NCBI GenBank assembly: GCA_934667465.1
Contig: CAKUMG010000424.1
Span: forward strand, 1 to 5,774
Source of the DNA: an uncultured Actinoplanes sp.
GTDB lineage: Bacteria; Actinomycetota; Actinomycetes; Mycobacteriales; Micromonosporaceae
DNA length: 5,774 nucleotides
Direction: 5' to 3'
This document shows, piece by piece, positions 1 to 5,774 of the stretch. The position numbers and the translations under genes are program-made. The first letter of the stretch is position 1. Every line of letters begins with the position of its first letter. The notes under the pieces are model-generated. The model was given only the letters and a program-made list of their open reading frames with translations, did not search any database and was not told the DNA's origin.

Positions 1-1212
1 GAGCGCCTCGACGTACCAGGAGCCGCCGAGCGGATCGGCCACGTTCACGACGCCGGTCTCCTCCATCAGCACCTGCTGGGTGCGCAGCGCGATCTCCGCG
101 GACTCCTCGGTGGGCAGCGCGAGCGTCTCGTCCAGCGCGTTCGTGTGCAGCGAGTTGGTGCCGCCGAGCACGGCCGCGAGCGCTTCCACCGCGGTCCGGA
201 CCACGTTGTTGACCGGCTGCTGCGCGGTCAGCGACACGCCCGCGGTCTGGGTGTGGAAGCGCAGCCAGAGCGCGCGCTCGTCGGTGGCGCCGTAGACGTC
301 GCGCAGCCACCGGGCCCAGATCCGGCGCGCGGCCCGGAACTTCGCGATCTCCTCGAAGAAGTCCACGTGCGCGTCGAAGAAGAAGCTCAGCCCGGGCGCG
401 AACGTGTCGACGTCGAGCCCGCGCGACAGCCCCAGCTCGACGTAGCCGAAGCCGTCGGCGAGCGTGTAGGCCAGCTCCTGCGCGGCGGTCGAGCCGGCCT
501 CGCGGATGTGGTAGCCCGACACGGACAGCGGCTTGTAGCGCGGGATCTCCCGCGCGCACCACTCCATCAGGTCACCGATCAGGCGCAGGTGCGGCTCGGG
601 CTCGAAGAGCCACTCCTTCTGCGCGATGTACTCCTTGAAGATGTCGGTCTGCAGCGTGCCGTCCAGCTTGCTCAGGTCGGCGCCCTGCCGCTCGGCCGCC
701 ACGAGGTACATGCAGAAGACCGGCACCGCGGGGCCGGAGATCGTCATGCTGGTGGTGACGTCCTGCAGCGGGATGCCGTCGAACAGCACGTCCATGTCGG
801 CCGCGGAGTCGATCGCCACGCCGCAGTGCCCCACCTCGCCGAGCGACTGCTCCTCGTCGGAGTCGCGGCCCATCAGGGTCGGCATGTCGAACGCGACGCT
901 CAGCCCGCCGCCGCCCGCGGCCAGGATCATCTTGTAGCGCTCGTTGGTCTGCCGCGCGTTGCCGAACCCCGCGAACTGCCGGATGGTCCAGGTCCGTCCG
1001 CGATAACCGGTCGCATAGAGACCCCGGGTGTACGGGAACTCGCCCGGCCAGCCGATCCGCTCGAAGCCCGTCACGGCGTCGCCGGGCGGCGGGCCGTAGA
1101 CCGGGTCGACGGCCGCGCCGGAGAGCGTGGTGAAGTCGGCGTCCCGCTTGCGGGAGGCGTCGTAGCGCTGCTGCCAGCGCTCGCGACCGGCGGCGATCTC
1201 GGCTGCGTCCAT
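1..1212 (-). CDS. icmA: Isobutyryl-CoA mutase large subunit IcmA (3' end truncated by window)
   Basis: This is the substrate-binding TIM-barrel subunit of a coenzyme-B12-dependent acyl-CoA mutase, which interconverts isobutyryl-CoA and n-butyryl-CoA in the cytoplasm (valine and fatty-acid carbon, polyketide precursors). The window holds 404 codons; family members are about 566 residues, so roughly 160 C-terminal residues are missing. Family motifs seen are [21 protein letters not shown] (residues 62-82, written here in part only), [21 protein letters not shown] and NNVVRT. Two residues decide specificity. Methylmalonyl-CoA mutase has Tyr89 and Arg207; here the equivalents are Phe80 and Gln198, the known IcmA pair. 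Tyr234 and His235 match the conserved Tyr243/His244. The ATG at 1212 gives exactly the published IcmA numbering and an IcmA-like N-terminus ([13 protein letters not shown]). The Shine-Dalgarno is poor (GGGCGG directly abutting the ATG). The gene starts 31 bp after the GGDEF-EAL stop. The B12-binding small subunit IcmB is not in view. Confidence 0.93.
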   Translation of the reverse strand, partial: MDAAEIAAGRERWQQRYDASRKRDADFTTLSGAAVDPVYGPPPGDAVTGFERIGWPGEFPYTRGLYATGYRGRTWTIRQFAGFGNARQTNERYKMILAAGGGGLSVAFDMPTLMGRDSDEEQSLGEVGHCGVAIDSAADMDVLFDGIPLQDVTTSMTISGPAVPVFCMYLVAAERQGADLSKLDGTLQTDIFKEYIAQKEWLFEPEPHLRLIGDLMEWCAREIPRYKPLSVSGYHIREAGSTAAQELAYTLADGFGYVELGLSRGLDVDTFAPGLSFFFDAHVDFFEEIAKFRAARRIWARWLRDVYGATDERALWLRFHTQTAGVSLTAQQPVNNVVRTAVEALAAVLGGTNSLHTNALDETLALPTEESAEIALRTQQVLMEETGVVNVADPLGGSWYVEAL

Positions 1213-1216
1213 CCGC

Positions 1217-1243
1217 CCATCGTAGGGCAGGGCTGAACGATGG
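1217..1243. promoter_or_regulatory. Perfect inverted repeat in front of icmA
   Basis: The 7-bp arms CCATCGT (1217-1223) and ACGATGG (1237-1243) are perfect inverted complements separated by 13 bp. The repeat starts directly after the TAA of the GGDEF-EAL gene and ends 4 bp before the icmA ATG, so it fills most of the 31-bp gap. Arm centres lie 20 bp apart, about two helical turns, which suits a dimeric repressor. As RNA it would be a 13-nt-loop hairpin touching the icmA ribosome-binding region. There is no U-tract, so it is a poor intrinsic terminator. The repeat is seen; its role is inferred. Confidence 0.45.
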
Positions 1244-4015
1244 TTAAGGGGTCTGCTTGGCCCGCTTGGCGACGGCGGGGTTGAGCTGCGGCAGCGGCTG
1301 GAAGGCCGACGGCGCCTGGACGGCGGGGCGGGCCGGTCTGTCCGGATCGCCGTCCCGGTCGCCGGTGAGCAGCAGAGCCGCGGGCTTCATGGAGGCGGGC
1401 AGCTCGACGAAGTGCCGCTCCTCCGCCGCCGTCTTCTTCTCCACGACGGCGACAGGCTCTTCCACGACGGGCTCCTTGTCGGTGGGCTCCTCGTCGGTGG
1501 GCTCCTCTACCGCGGCCGGCTCCTCGGCGGCCGGCTCTTCGACGTCAGGCTCCTCGGCCGGCGCCTCCTCAGCGGTCGGCTCCTCGACGTCCGGCTGCTC
1601 GTCGGCCGGCTCCTCGGCTGGCGTGACGGCTGGCGTGACGGCTGGCGTGACGGCGGGCGTGACGGCGGGCGTGACGGCGGGCGTGACGGCGGGCGTGACG
1701 GCGGGCGTGGCGACGGGCTCCTCGACGGCGAACCTGTCCGCGGCGAACTTGCCGGACGACGCCGGCCGGTCGGCGGCGGTGGCGATCGGGACCGGCGACG
1801 CCGTCCGGGCGGCACGCGGCCGCTGCCCGCCGATCGGCACCATGTCGGCCGTCACCGGCGGGGAGAACAGGTAGCCCTGCCCGCGCGCGCAGCCCATGGC
1901 CAGCAGCTGCCCGAGCTGCCGCGGCTCCTCGATGCCCTCGGCCACGCAGGTCAGGCCGAGCGCGTGCACCAGGTCGAGCACCGCCTTGAAGAGCACCTTC
2001 GCCTTGTTGTCCCACGCGAGCTCGCGTACGAAGGAGCGGTCGATCTTGACCGTGTCGACGGGGAGCTTGCGCAGGTACGTCAGCGACGAGTAGCCCACGC
2101 CGAAGTCGTCCAGCGAGATCCGCACGCCGAGCGCGCGCACGTCGCGCAGCGTGGTGGCCGCCGCGTCGAGATCGGCGATCAGCGACGACTCGGTGACCTC
2201 GACGGTCAGGGCCTCGCCGGGCAGGCCGTGCTCGCGCAGCGCGGCGCGGACGTCCTCGATCACGCGCCCGGAGACGAGGTAGGCCACCGACAGGTTGACC
2301 GCGACCGTGAACGTCGGATCGATCTTGCGCCAGTCGGCGAGCTGCTTCGCGGCGGCGCCCAGCACCCAGCGGTCGATCTCGACCAGCAGGCCGGCGTCCT
2401 CCGCGGCGGGCAGGAAGTCGTCCGGGGCGATCGGGCCGCGGGTCGGGTGCTGCCAGCGGACCAGGACCTCGGCGGCGTGCGAGGCGCCGCTGCCGAGATC
2501 GACGACCGGCTGGTACGCGACGAAGAGCTGCCCCTCGGCGAGGGCGACGGCGAGCTCGGCCTGCAGCCGCAGCCGCCCCTCGGCCTGCGCGGCGAGCTCC
2601 CGGTCGTAGACCCGGTAGGTGCCCTTGCCGTTGTTCTTGGCCTCGTACATGGCCATGTCGGCCTCGTGCAGCAGCTGGTCCCGGTCGCCGGAGGCGGCCG
2701 CGATGCCGATGCTCGCGCCGACCGCGGCGGGCAGGCCCGGCTCGGCGAGGCGGTCGAGGACGGCCCGGGCGGTCGCCTTGGCGTCGTCCAGGTCGCCGTG
2801 CCGGATCAGCACGGCGAACTCGTCGCCGCCGAGCCGCGCGGGCAGGGCGTCCTCGCCGGCCGCGGCCTTGAGCCGCTGCGCGACGGTGATCAGCAGCTCG
2901 TCGCCGGTGGCGTGCCCGAACGTGTCGTTTACCGCCTTGAACCCGTCGAGGTCGACCAGCAGCAGCGCGGCGACCGGCTCCTCGGCGAGTTCGGCGGTGA
3001 GCTTGGCGCGGTTGGCGAGCCCGGTCAGCGCGTCGTGCGCCGCGTCGTGCGCGAAGCGCTCGCGTTCCTGGACCAGGCTGCGGCTGAGCGCGGTGTTGAG
3101 GCGCAGCTCGGCGAACTGCCGCCCGAACACGGCACCGACCAGCACGACAGTGGTGAGCACCGTCTCGGCGTCGAACGGCCGGCCCGCCAGCATGTGTGCC
3201 ACGCCGACGCCGACGAAGACCAGGACCGGCACGTACGGCACCACGTTGCCCAGCGGGCCGGACGGCTGCCAGCTGCGGTCCTGCCCCTCGGGCAGCGGCG
3301 ACAGCGGGGCGACCGCCAGCAGCACCGCCGCCACGACGAAGCCGCCCAGCACCGCGGGGCGCAGCCAGTCCGCGCCGGTGACCCGGCCGGCGACCTCCGC
3401 CAGCAGCACCACGGTCAGCACCACCACGGCGCCGGAGATCTCGGTCAGCGCGGTGCGCCGGCGCAGCGACTGCCCGCTGAGCAGCACCAGCGCGACCGCG
3501 AGCACCCCGGCGGCGAGCACCGGATAGGCGAGGTCGACGTGGGCGGCGGCGGCACCCTCGATCCGGCGCAGCGGCTCGAGGAAGACCATCCAGGCCGCGC
3601 CCATCAGCGCGGACGCCGCGACCAGGCCGTCGAAGACCAGCCGCAGCTTGCCGCCGAGGCCGCGCGGTGCGGCCGGGGCGGCGAGCATGGCGGCCACCGC
3701 GAGCCCGAACGCGCCCAGGTTGAGCACCGTCGCCAGGGTTCCCCGCGGCGCGGCCTCCCCGGTCACGACCGCGGGGACACCGACCGAGATCTCGGCGAAC
3801 GCCCAGCAGGCGAGGGCGGTGGCGGTGAGCCCCCAGACCCGGCGCGCGTGGCCGCGGCTGCGGATCGCGCGGCTCGCGTGCAGCACCGTGCCGCCGGTCG
3901 TGGCCAGCATGATCAGCACGCTGTACACCGCGACCGTGGACGCCGGAAGGGCGTACAAGGCCACCAGTGCCAACGCGAGCGCCACCCACAAGGCGGGGCG
4001 AAGGCGGCGGCGCAT
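1244..4015 (-). CDS. Membrane bifunctional diguanylate cyclase / c-di-GMP phosphodiesterase (GGDEF-EAL) with repeat-rich tail
   Basis: A 923-residue cytoplasmic-membrane protein that should make and/or break cyclic di-GMP. About ten hydrophobic segments fill residues 8-299, with only short loops. A charged helical linker (300-327) leads to the GGDEF domain (~325-470): [15 protein letters not shown] (355-360), intact GGDEF at 396-400. The RxxD inhibitory I-site is absent (GEDA at 387-390). The EAL domain (~480-725) has signature EVL at 516-518. The expected catalytic and metal-binding residues appear present: Glu516, Asn574, Glu606, Asp636-Asp637, Lys657, Glu693, Gln713. Both activities therefore look possible. 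The tail (730-923) is low complexity: TPAV repeats (770-800), then Glu/Pro-rich. The start is ATG 4015, which has GGAG 6 nt upstream; an in-frame GTG at 4027 lacks a Shine-Dalgarno but would add only four residues. It lies 93 bp after the sugar-binding protein gene and 31 bp before icmA. The signal sensed is unknown. Confidence 0.93.
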   Translation of the reverse strand: MRRRLRPALWVALALALVALYALPASTVAVYSVLIMLATTGGTVLHASRAIRSRGHARRVWGLTATALACWAFAEISVGVPAVVTGEAAPRGTLATVLNLGAFGLAVAAMLAAPAAPRGLGGKLRLVFDGLVAASALMGAAWMVFLEPLRRIEGAAAAHVDLAYPVLAAGVLAVALVLLSGQSLRRRTALTEISGAVVVLTVVLLAEVAGRVTGADWLRPAVLGGFVVAAVLLAVAPLSPLPEGQDRSWQPSGPLGNVVPYVPVLVFVGVGVAHMLAGRPFDAETVLTTVVLVGAVFGRQFAELRLNTALSRSLVQERERFAHDAAHDALTGLANRAKLTAELAEEPVAALLLVDLDGFKAVNDTFGHATGDELLITVAQRLKAAAGEDALPARLGGDEFAVLIRHGDLDDAKATARAVLDRLAEPGLPAAVGASIGIAAASGDRDQLLHEADMAMYEAKNNGKGTYRVYDRELAAQAEGRLRLQAELAVALAEGQLFVAYQPVVDLGSGASHAAEVLVRWQHPTRGPIAPDDFLPAAEDAGLLVEIDRWVLGAAAKQLADWRKIDPTFTVAVNLSVAYLVSGRVIEDVRAALREHGLPGEALTVEVTESSLIADLDAAATTLRDVRALGVRISLDDFGVGYSSLTYLRKLPVDTVKIDRSFVRELAWDNKAKVLFKAVLDLVHALGLTCVAEGIEEPRQLGQLLAMGCARGQGYLFSPPVTADMVPIGGQRPRAARTASPVPIATAADRPASSGKFAADRFAVEEPVATPAVTPAVTPAVTPAVTPAVTPAVTPAVTPAEEPADEQPDVEEPTAEEAPAEEPDVEEPAAEEPAAVEEPTDEEPTDKEPVVEEPVAVVEKKTAAEERHFVELPASMKPAALLLTGDRDGDPDRPARPAVQAPSAFQPLPQLNPAVAKRAKQTP
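1418..1615 (-). repeat. Glu/Pro-rich low-complexity coding region (EEP motifs)
   Basis: This stretch codes residues 801-866 of the GGDEF-EAL protein, an imperfect array of EEP-type motifs ([17 protein letters not shown] and similar). On the plus strand it shows as recurring GGCTCCTCGG-like blocks. The product would be a strongly acidic, probably disordered cytoplasmic segment, ending in a short basic patch (EKK at 859-861). The composition is seen; disorder and any binding role are inferred. Confidence 0.8.
1620..1715 (-). repeat. 12-bp tandem repeat (VNTR) coding TPAV units
   Basis: There are seven consecutive 12-bp units on the plus strand. Two GGCGTGACGGCT units (1620-1643) are followed by five GGCGTGACGGCG units (1644-1703), and an eighth, degenerate unit is at 1704-1715. 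On the coding strand each unit encodes Thr-Pro-Ala-Val. The T/G difference is synonymous (Pro CCA or CCC). Near-identity at DNA level suggests recent expansion by slippage or recombination. Because the unit is 12 bp, copy-number change would lengthen or shorten the tail without a frameshift. Confidence 0.95.
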
Positions 4016-4031
4016 GGGTCTCTCCACGGGG

Positions 4032-4048
4032 TCGGGGGCTACCCCCGA
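4032..4048. promoter_or_regulatory. GC-rich 7-bp hairpin upstream of the GGDEF-EAL gene
   Basis: Arms TCGGGGG (4032-4038) and CCCCCGA (4042-4048) are perfect inverted complements with a 3-nt loop. In the minus-strand transcript the hairpin ends 16 nt before the ATG at 4015, just upstream of the GGAGAG ribosome-binding site. No U-tract follows. It could attenuate read-through from the sugar-binding gene, protect a processed mRNA end, or affect translation. Its function is not shown. Confidence 0.4.
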
Positions 4049-4082
4049 TCAGTCGGCCGGAAAGGACCTGACCTTCGGAGAA

Positions 4083-4110
4083 ACCCGGTGTGAGCCGGGT
4101 GGCCCCGGCT
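4083..4110 (-). terminator. Possible terminator after the sugar-binding protein gene
   Basis: Two overlapping, mutually exclusive hairpins sit at the end of the sugar-binding gene. AGCCGGG/CCCGGCT (4093-4099 with 4104-4110, 4-nt loop) overlaps the TAG stop codon at 4109-4111. ACCCGG/CCGGGT (4083-4088 with 4095-4100, 6-nt loop) lies downstream in the transcript and is followed by TTCTCC. The U-run is weak, as is common in high-GC actinobacteria. Full or partial termination is plausible but unproven. Confidence 0.4.
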
Positions 4111-5221
4111 ACCCGATGCCGTGCCGGTCGCAGAGGGCGGCGAAGCGGCCGGCGCACACGGCCTCGCGCTCGACGAAGCCGTCCGTGATGACCGAGCCGA
4201 CGTCGGCGAGGAAGACCGCCCGCGGCTTGAGCAGGACCGCCGGCACGTACCCGCCCGATTCCGTGTCCTTGACCGATTCCCGGGTGGTGGGCGCCGTACC
4301 GTTGTAGAGCTGGATCGCCAGGTCCGCTGCCGCGCCCGCCTCGTCCTTGATCGGCTTGTAGACCGTCATGCACTGGTCGCCGGCGAGGATGTTCTGCAGC
4401 CCCTCGACGCTGGCGTCCTGCCCGGTGACCGGCACCACACCGTTCCTGCGGTCCTTCTTGAGGACGTTGATGGCCGCCCCGCCGAGGGTGTCGTTCGCCG
4501 CCAGCACGCCGTTGATCTGCTTGCCGGTCTGCGACCACATCTCGCGGAACACGGTCTCCGCCTCTTCCTCCTCCCAGTCCGTCACGAACTGGTCGGGGCC
4601 CTTGACGTAGGTTCCCTCGTCGTAGAGCCGCTGGAGGACGGCGTCGTACCCCTCCTTGAACAGGGTGGCGTTGTTGTCGGTGGGCGAGCCGTTGAGGCTG
4701 GCGACCACCGGGATCTTCGCGCCGCGCTCGGTCAGGCACCGGACCAGGCCCTTGCCCTGCAGGTCGCCGACGGCCCGGTTGTCGAAGCTGACGTAGAAGT
4801 CGGCGCCGCCGTTGAGGGTGAGCCGGTCGTAGTCGATCGTCTTGAGCCCCGCCTGCCGGGCCTTCTCCAGGACCGCGCCGCCGCTCACCGAGTCGAGGTT
4901 GGCGATCATCAGCACCCGGGCGCCCTCGGCGATCATGCTCTCCGCGATCCGGACGAACTCCGCGCGGTCGCCCTGGGCGTTGCGGATGTCGACAGGCACG
5001 TCGGCGTCGTCGAACGCGGCCTTGAGCAGCTTCGGGTCGTCGCTTCCCCAGCGCTGCGACGAGTCGGTGTCGGGCAGGATCACGCCGACCTTGCCGGGAC
5101 CGGCGGCCCGCGAGCCGGGATCGTCGCCGCCGTCACCTCCCCCGTCGTCCGTGCAACCGGCGAGAGAGCCGAGGCCGAGCAGGCCGACGAGGGCGAGGGC
5201 AGAGATCCTGAGACGCATCAT
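4109..5221 (-). CDS. XylF-like sugar-binding lipoprotein (periplasmic binding protein family)
   Basis: A 370-residue extracytoplasmic sugar-binding protein of the xylose/ribose (Peripla_BP_4) family, anchored to the outer face of the membrane. The signal peptide has basic MMRLR, a hydrophobic core and lipobox LAGC with lipidated Cys23, then a Gly/Asp-rich linker (24-43). The mature part follows E. coli XylF closely: QRW (56-58), YDR (131-133), SFDN (145-148), GSPTDNN (178-184), Trp216, AND (242-244), GQDA (267-270) and TMTVYKPI (285-292 region). These include ligand-contact positions known in XylF, so a pentose or similar sugar is the likeliest ligand. No permease or ATPase gene lies on either side within the window. 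The start is ATG 5221, with GGAGG 8 nt upstream; the adjacent ATG at 5218 is possible. There are three further cysteines near the C-terminal half (284, 356, 364) plus Cys162. Substrate is not proven. Confidence 0.9.
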   Translation of the reverse strand: MMRLRISALALVGLLGLGSLAGCTDDGGGDGGDDPGSRAAGPGKVGVILPDTDSSQRWGSDDPKLLKAAFDDADVPVDIRNAQGDRAEFVRIAESMIAEGARVLMIANLDSVSGGAVLEKARQAGLKTIDYDRLTLNGGADFYVSFDNRAVGDLQGKGLVRCLTERGAKIPVVASLNGSPTDNNATLFKEGYDAVLQRLYDEGTYVKGPDQFVTDWEEEEAETVFREMWSQTGKQINGVLAANDTLGGAAINVLKKDRRNGVVPVTGQDASVEGLQNILAGDQCMTVYKPIKDEAGAAADLAIQLYNGTAPTTRESVKDTESGGYVPAVLLKPRAVFLADVGSVITDGFVEREAVCAGRFAALCDRHGIG

Positions 5222-5280
5222 CGCGTGATCCTCCGGAGCCGGGGTCCGGCTACGTTATCGCATCACCACTGCTCAAACCC
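5222..5280 (-). promoter_or_regulatory. Ribosome-binding site and probable promoter region of the sugar-binding gene
   Basis: GGAGG (complement of 5230-5234) sits 8 nt before the ATG at 5221 and is the best Shine-Dalgarno in the window. A relatively AT-rich stretch lies upstream. GATAAC preceded by TG (minus strand, around 5253-5262) is a candidate extended -10 element; no convincing -35 was found at 16-18 bp. In the RNA the leader can fold two ways: CCGGA/TCCGG (5245-5249 with 5233-5237) takes in the first bases of the Shine-Dalgarno, while GCCGG/CCGGC just upstream leaves it free. The ribosome-binding site is seen; the promoter and folding are tentative. Confidence 0.4.
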
Positions 5281-5334
5281 GCAAATCCAAAGGCAGATCT
5301 CGATTTCTGTACGCGCGGCGAGCACGCACCGCCG
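5281..5334 (-). other. Rest of the gap between meaB and the sugar-binding gene
   Basis: A short non-coding stretch following the meaB stop codon. A weak 5-bp hairpin (CGGCG/CGCCG, arms at 5330-5334 and 5316-5320) begins right after the TGA but has no U-tract, so it is at best a marginal terminator. Beyond it the sequence (5281-5310) is noticeably richer in A/T than the coding regions, as expected upstream of a promoter. No small gene or RNA was recognised. Confidence 0.3.
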
Positions 5335-5774
5335 TCAATGCCCCCCGCCCAGCTCCGCCACCAGCGCGTCCGCCGCTGCATAGGGGTCCGTGAATCCGTC
5401 GGCCACCTGGGCCGCGAGCTTGCCGAGCGCCACGCCCTCGCGCGGGTCGCCCAGCCGCGCCCGTAGCGTGCCGAGCGCGATGGCCTCGATCTCGACGGCG
5501 GCGCGCCGCTCCCGCCCGGCCCGCAGCCCGCCGGTGCCCTCCAGCCACGCCCGGTGCTTCGCGACGGCGGCCGCGACCTCGTCGACGCCCTCGCCCCGGA
5601 GCGCCGTGGCCCGCACCACCTGGGGGCGCCAGTCGCCCGGCCCCCGCTCGCCGAGCCCGAGCATGCCCTGGATGTCCCGGTAGGTGGCGTCCGCGCCCGG
5701 CCGGTCCGCCTTGTTGATCACGAAGACGTCGGCGATCTCCAGGATGCCGGCCTTCACCGCCTGCACGGCGTCGC
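5335..5774 (-). CDS. meaB: MeaB/ArgK-type G-protein chaperone of B12 mutase (5' end outside window)
   Basis: This is the C-terminal ~145 residues of a SIMIBI-class GTPase of the MeaB/MMAA family. These GTPases gate cobalamin loading and protect or reactivate coenzyme-B12 acyl-CoA mutases in the cytoplasm. The frame is already open at the window edge, so the GTG at 5766 is internal. The Walker A and switch I/II parts lie outside. The visible part opens with DAVQAVKAGILEIADVFV. Its Asp, Gln and Lys at spacing +0/+3/+6 match the switch III residues reported for MeaB (Asp182, Gln185, Lys188). NKAD, the guanine-specificity (G4) motif, follows directly, then RATAL as a likely G5 region, then the C-terminal helical dimerisation region, ending GGGH. 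Full-length members are about 320-330 residues. The likely client, IcmA, is encoded about 4.1 kb downstream on the same strand. The old annotation as an arginine/ornithine transport kinase (ArgK) is misleading. Confidence 0.92.
   Translation of the reverse strand, partial: DAVQAVKAGILEIADVFVINKADRPGADATYRDIQGMLGLGERGPGDWRPQVVRATALRGEGVDEVAAAVAKHRAWLEGTGGLRAGRERRAAVEIEAIALGTLRARLGDPREGVALGKLAAQVADGFTDPYAAADALVAELGGGH

Noticed and set aside
145..1236. Plus-strand open frame opposite icmA
   Set aside because: It is antisense to a highly conserved mutase and its translation has no family features.
1620..1715. Repeat array considered as CRISPR or replication iterons
   Set aside because: The units are 12 bp, directly abutting with no spacers, in frame inside a coding sequence and translated as TPAV. 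It is a coding minisatellite.
4025..4027. GTG as the start of the GGDEF-EAL protein
   Set aside because: No Shine-Dalgarno precedes it. The ATG 12 bp downstream has GGAG at proper spacing.
1412..4093. An 893-residue plus-strand open frame opposite the GGDEF-EAL gene
   Set aside because: The composition is typical of antisense frames in high-GC DNA (Arg, Gly, His, Val rich). There is no domain signature, and the minus frame is unequivocal.
4016..4108. Possible c-di-GMP riboswitch ahead of the GGDEF-EAL gene
   Set aside because: At 93 bp including two hairpin regions, the gap shows only simple GC hairpins. I could not find the conserved GEMM core or tetraloop-receptor arrangement.
1569..4739. 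A 1056-residue minus-strand open frame running across the sugar-binding and GGDEF-EAL genes
   Set aside because: It is Arg/Gly/Pro-rich, has no recognisable motif, and overlaps two well-supported genes in another frame. It is a GC-driven shadow.
4121..5383. Plus-strand open frame opposite the sugar-binding gene
   Set aside because: It is a shadow of the XylF-like gene, running through that gene's promoter region, with no domain signature.
5764..5766. GTG at the window edge as the start of a short MeaB-like gene
   Set aside because: The frame stays open upstream and the residues before it (Asp-Ala) continue the conserved MeaB motif, so it is an internal codon.

Overview
The window comes from a very GC-rich chromosome with strong G/C bias at third codon positions and long spurious open frames on both strands. 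This is typical of a high-GC actinobacterium. The gene content (coenzyme-B12 isobutyryl-CoA mutase, a XylF-like sugar-binding lipoprotein, a many-pass membrane GGDEF-EAL protein) fits a Streptomyces/Micromonosporaceae-type actinomycete. The family-level placement is inference, and no marker gene is present.

All four genes read on the minus strand, so transcription runs from high to low coordinates. (1) 5774-5335 is the C-terminal part of a MeaB/ArgK/MMAA-type G-protein chaperone of a B12 mutase; its N-terminus lies outside the window. (2) 5221-4109 is a complete XylF-like sugar-binding lipoprotein with no transporter permease or ATPase beside it here. (3) 4015-1244 is a complete 923-residue membrane protein: about ten hydrophobic segments, a GGDEF domain, an EAL domain, then a ~200-residue low-complexity tail that includes a 12-bp tandem repeat (TPAV repeats) and an acidic Glu/Pro stretch. 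(4) 1212-1 is the first 404 codons of an acyl-CoA mutase large subunit. Its active-site residues (Phe80, Gln198) identify it as isobutyryl-CoA mutase IcmA rather than methylmalonyl-CoA mutase.

The non-coding gaps are short: 113, 93 and 31 bp. The first has the best ribosome-binding site and is relatively AT-rich, so it probably holds the promoter of the sugar-binding gene. The second holds GC-rich hairpins. The third holds a perfect 7-bp inverted repeat squeezed between the GGDEF-EAL stop codon and the icmA start.

The outer genes belong together functionally: MeaB-type GTPases load and protect B12 in mutases such as IcmA. The two inner genes suggest a different theme, namely extracellular sugar recognition next to cyclic-di-GMP turnover. 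The most interesting hypothesis here is that the orphan XylF-like lipoprotein serves as a sensory co-receptor for the neighbouring membrane GGDEF-EAL protein. That is inferred from gene order and the absence of transporter genes in the window; the sequence does not prove it.
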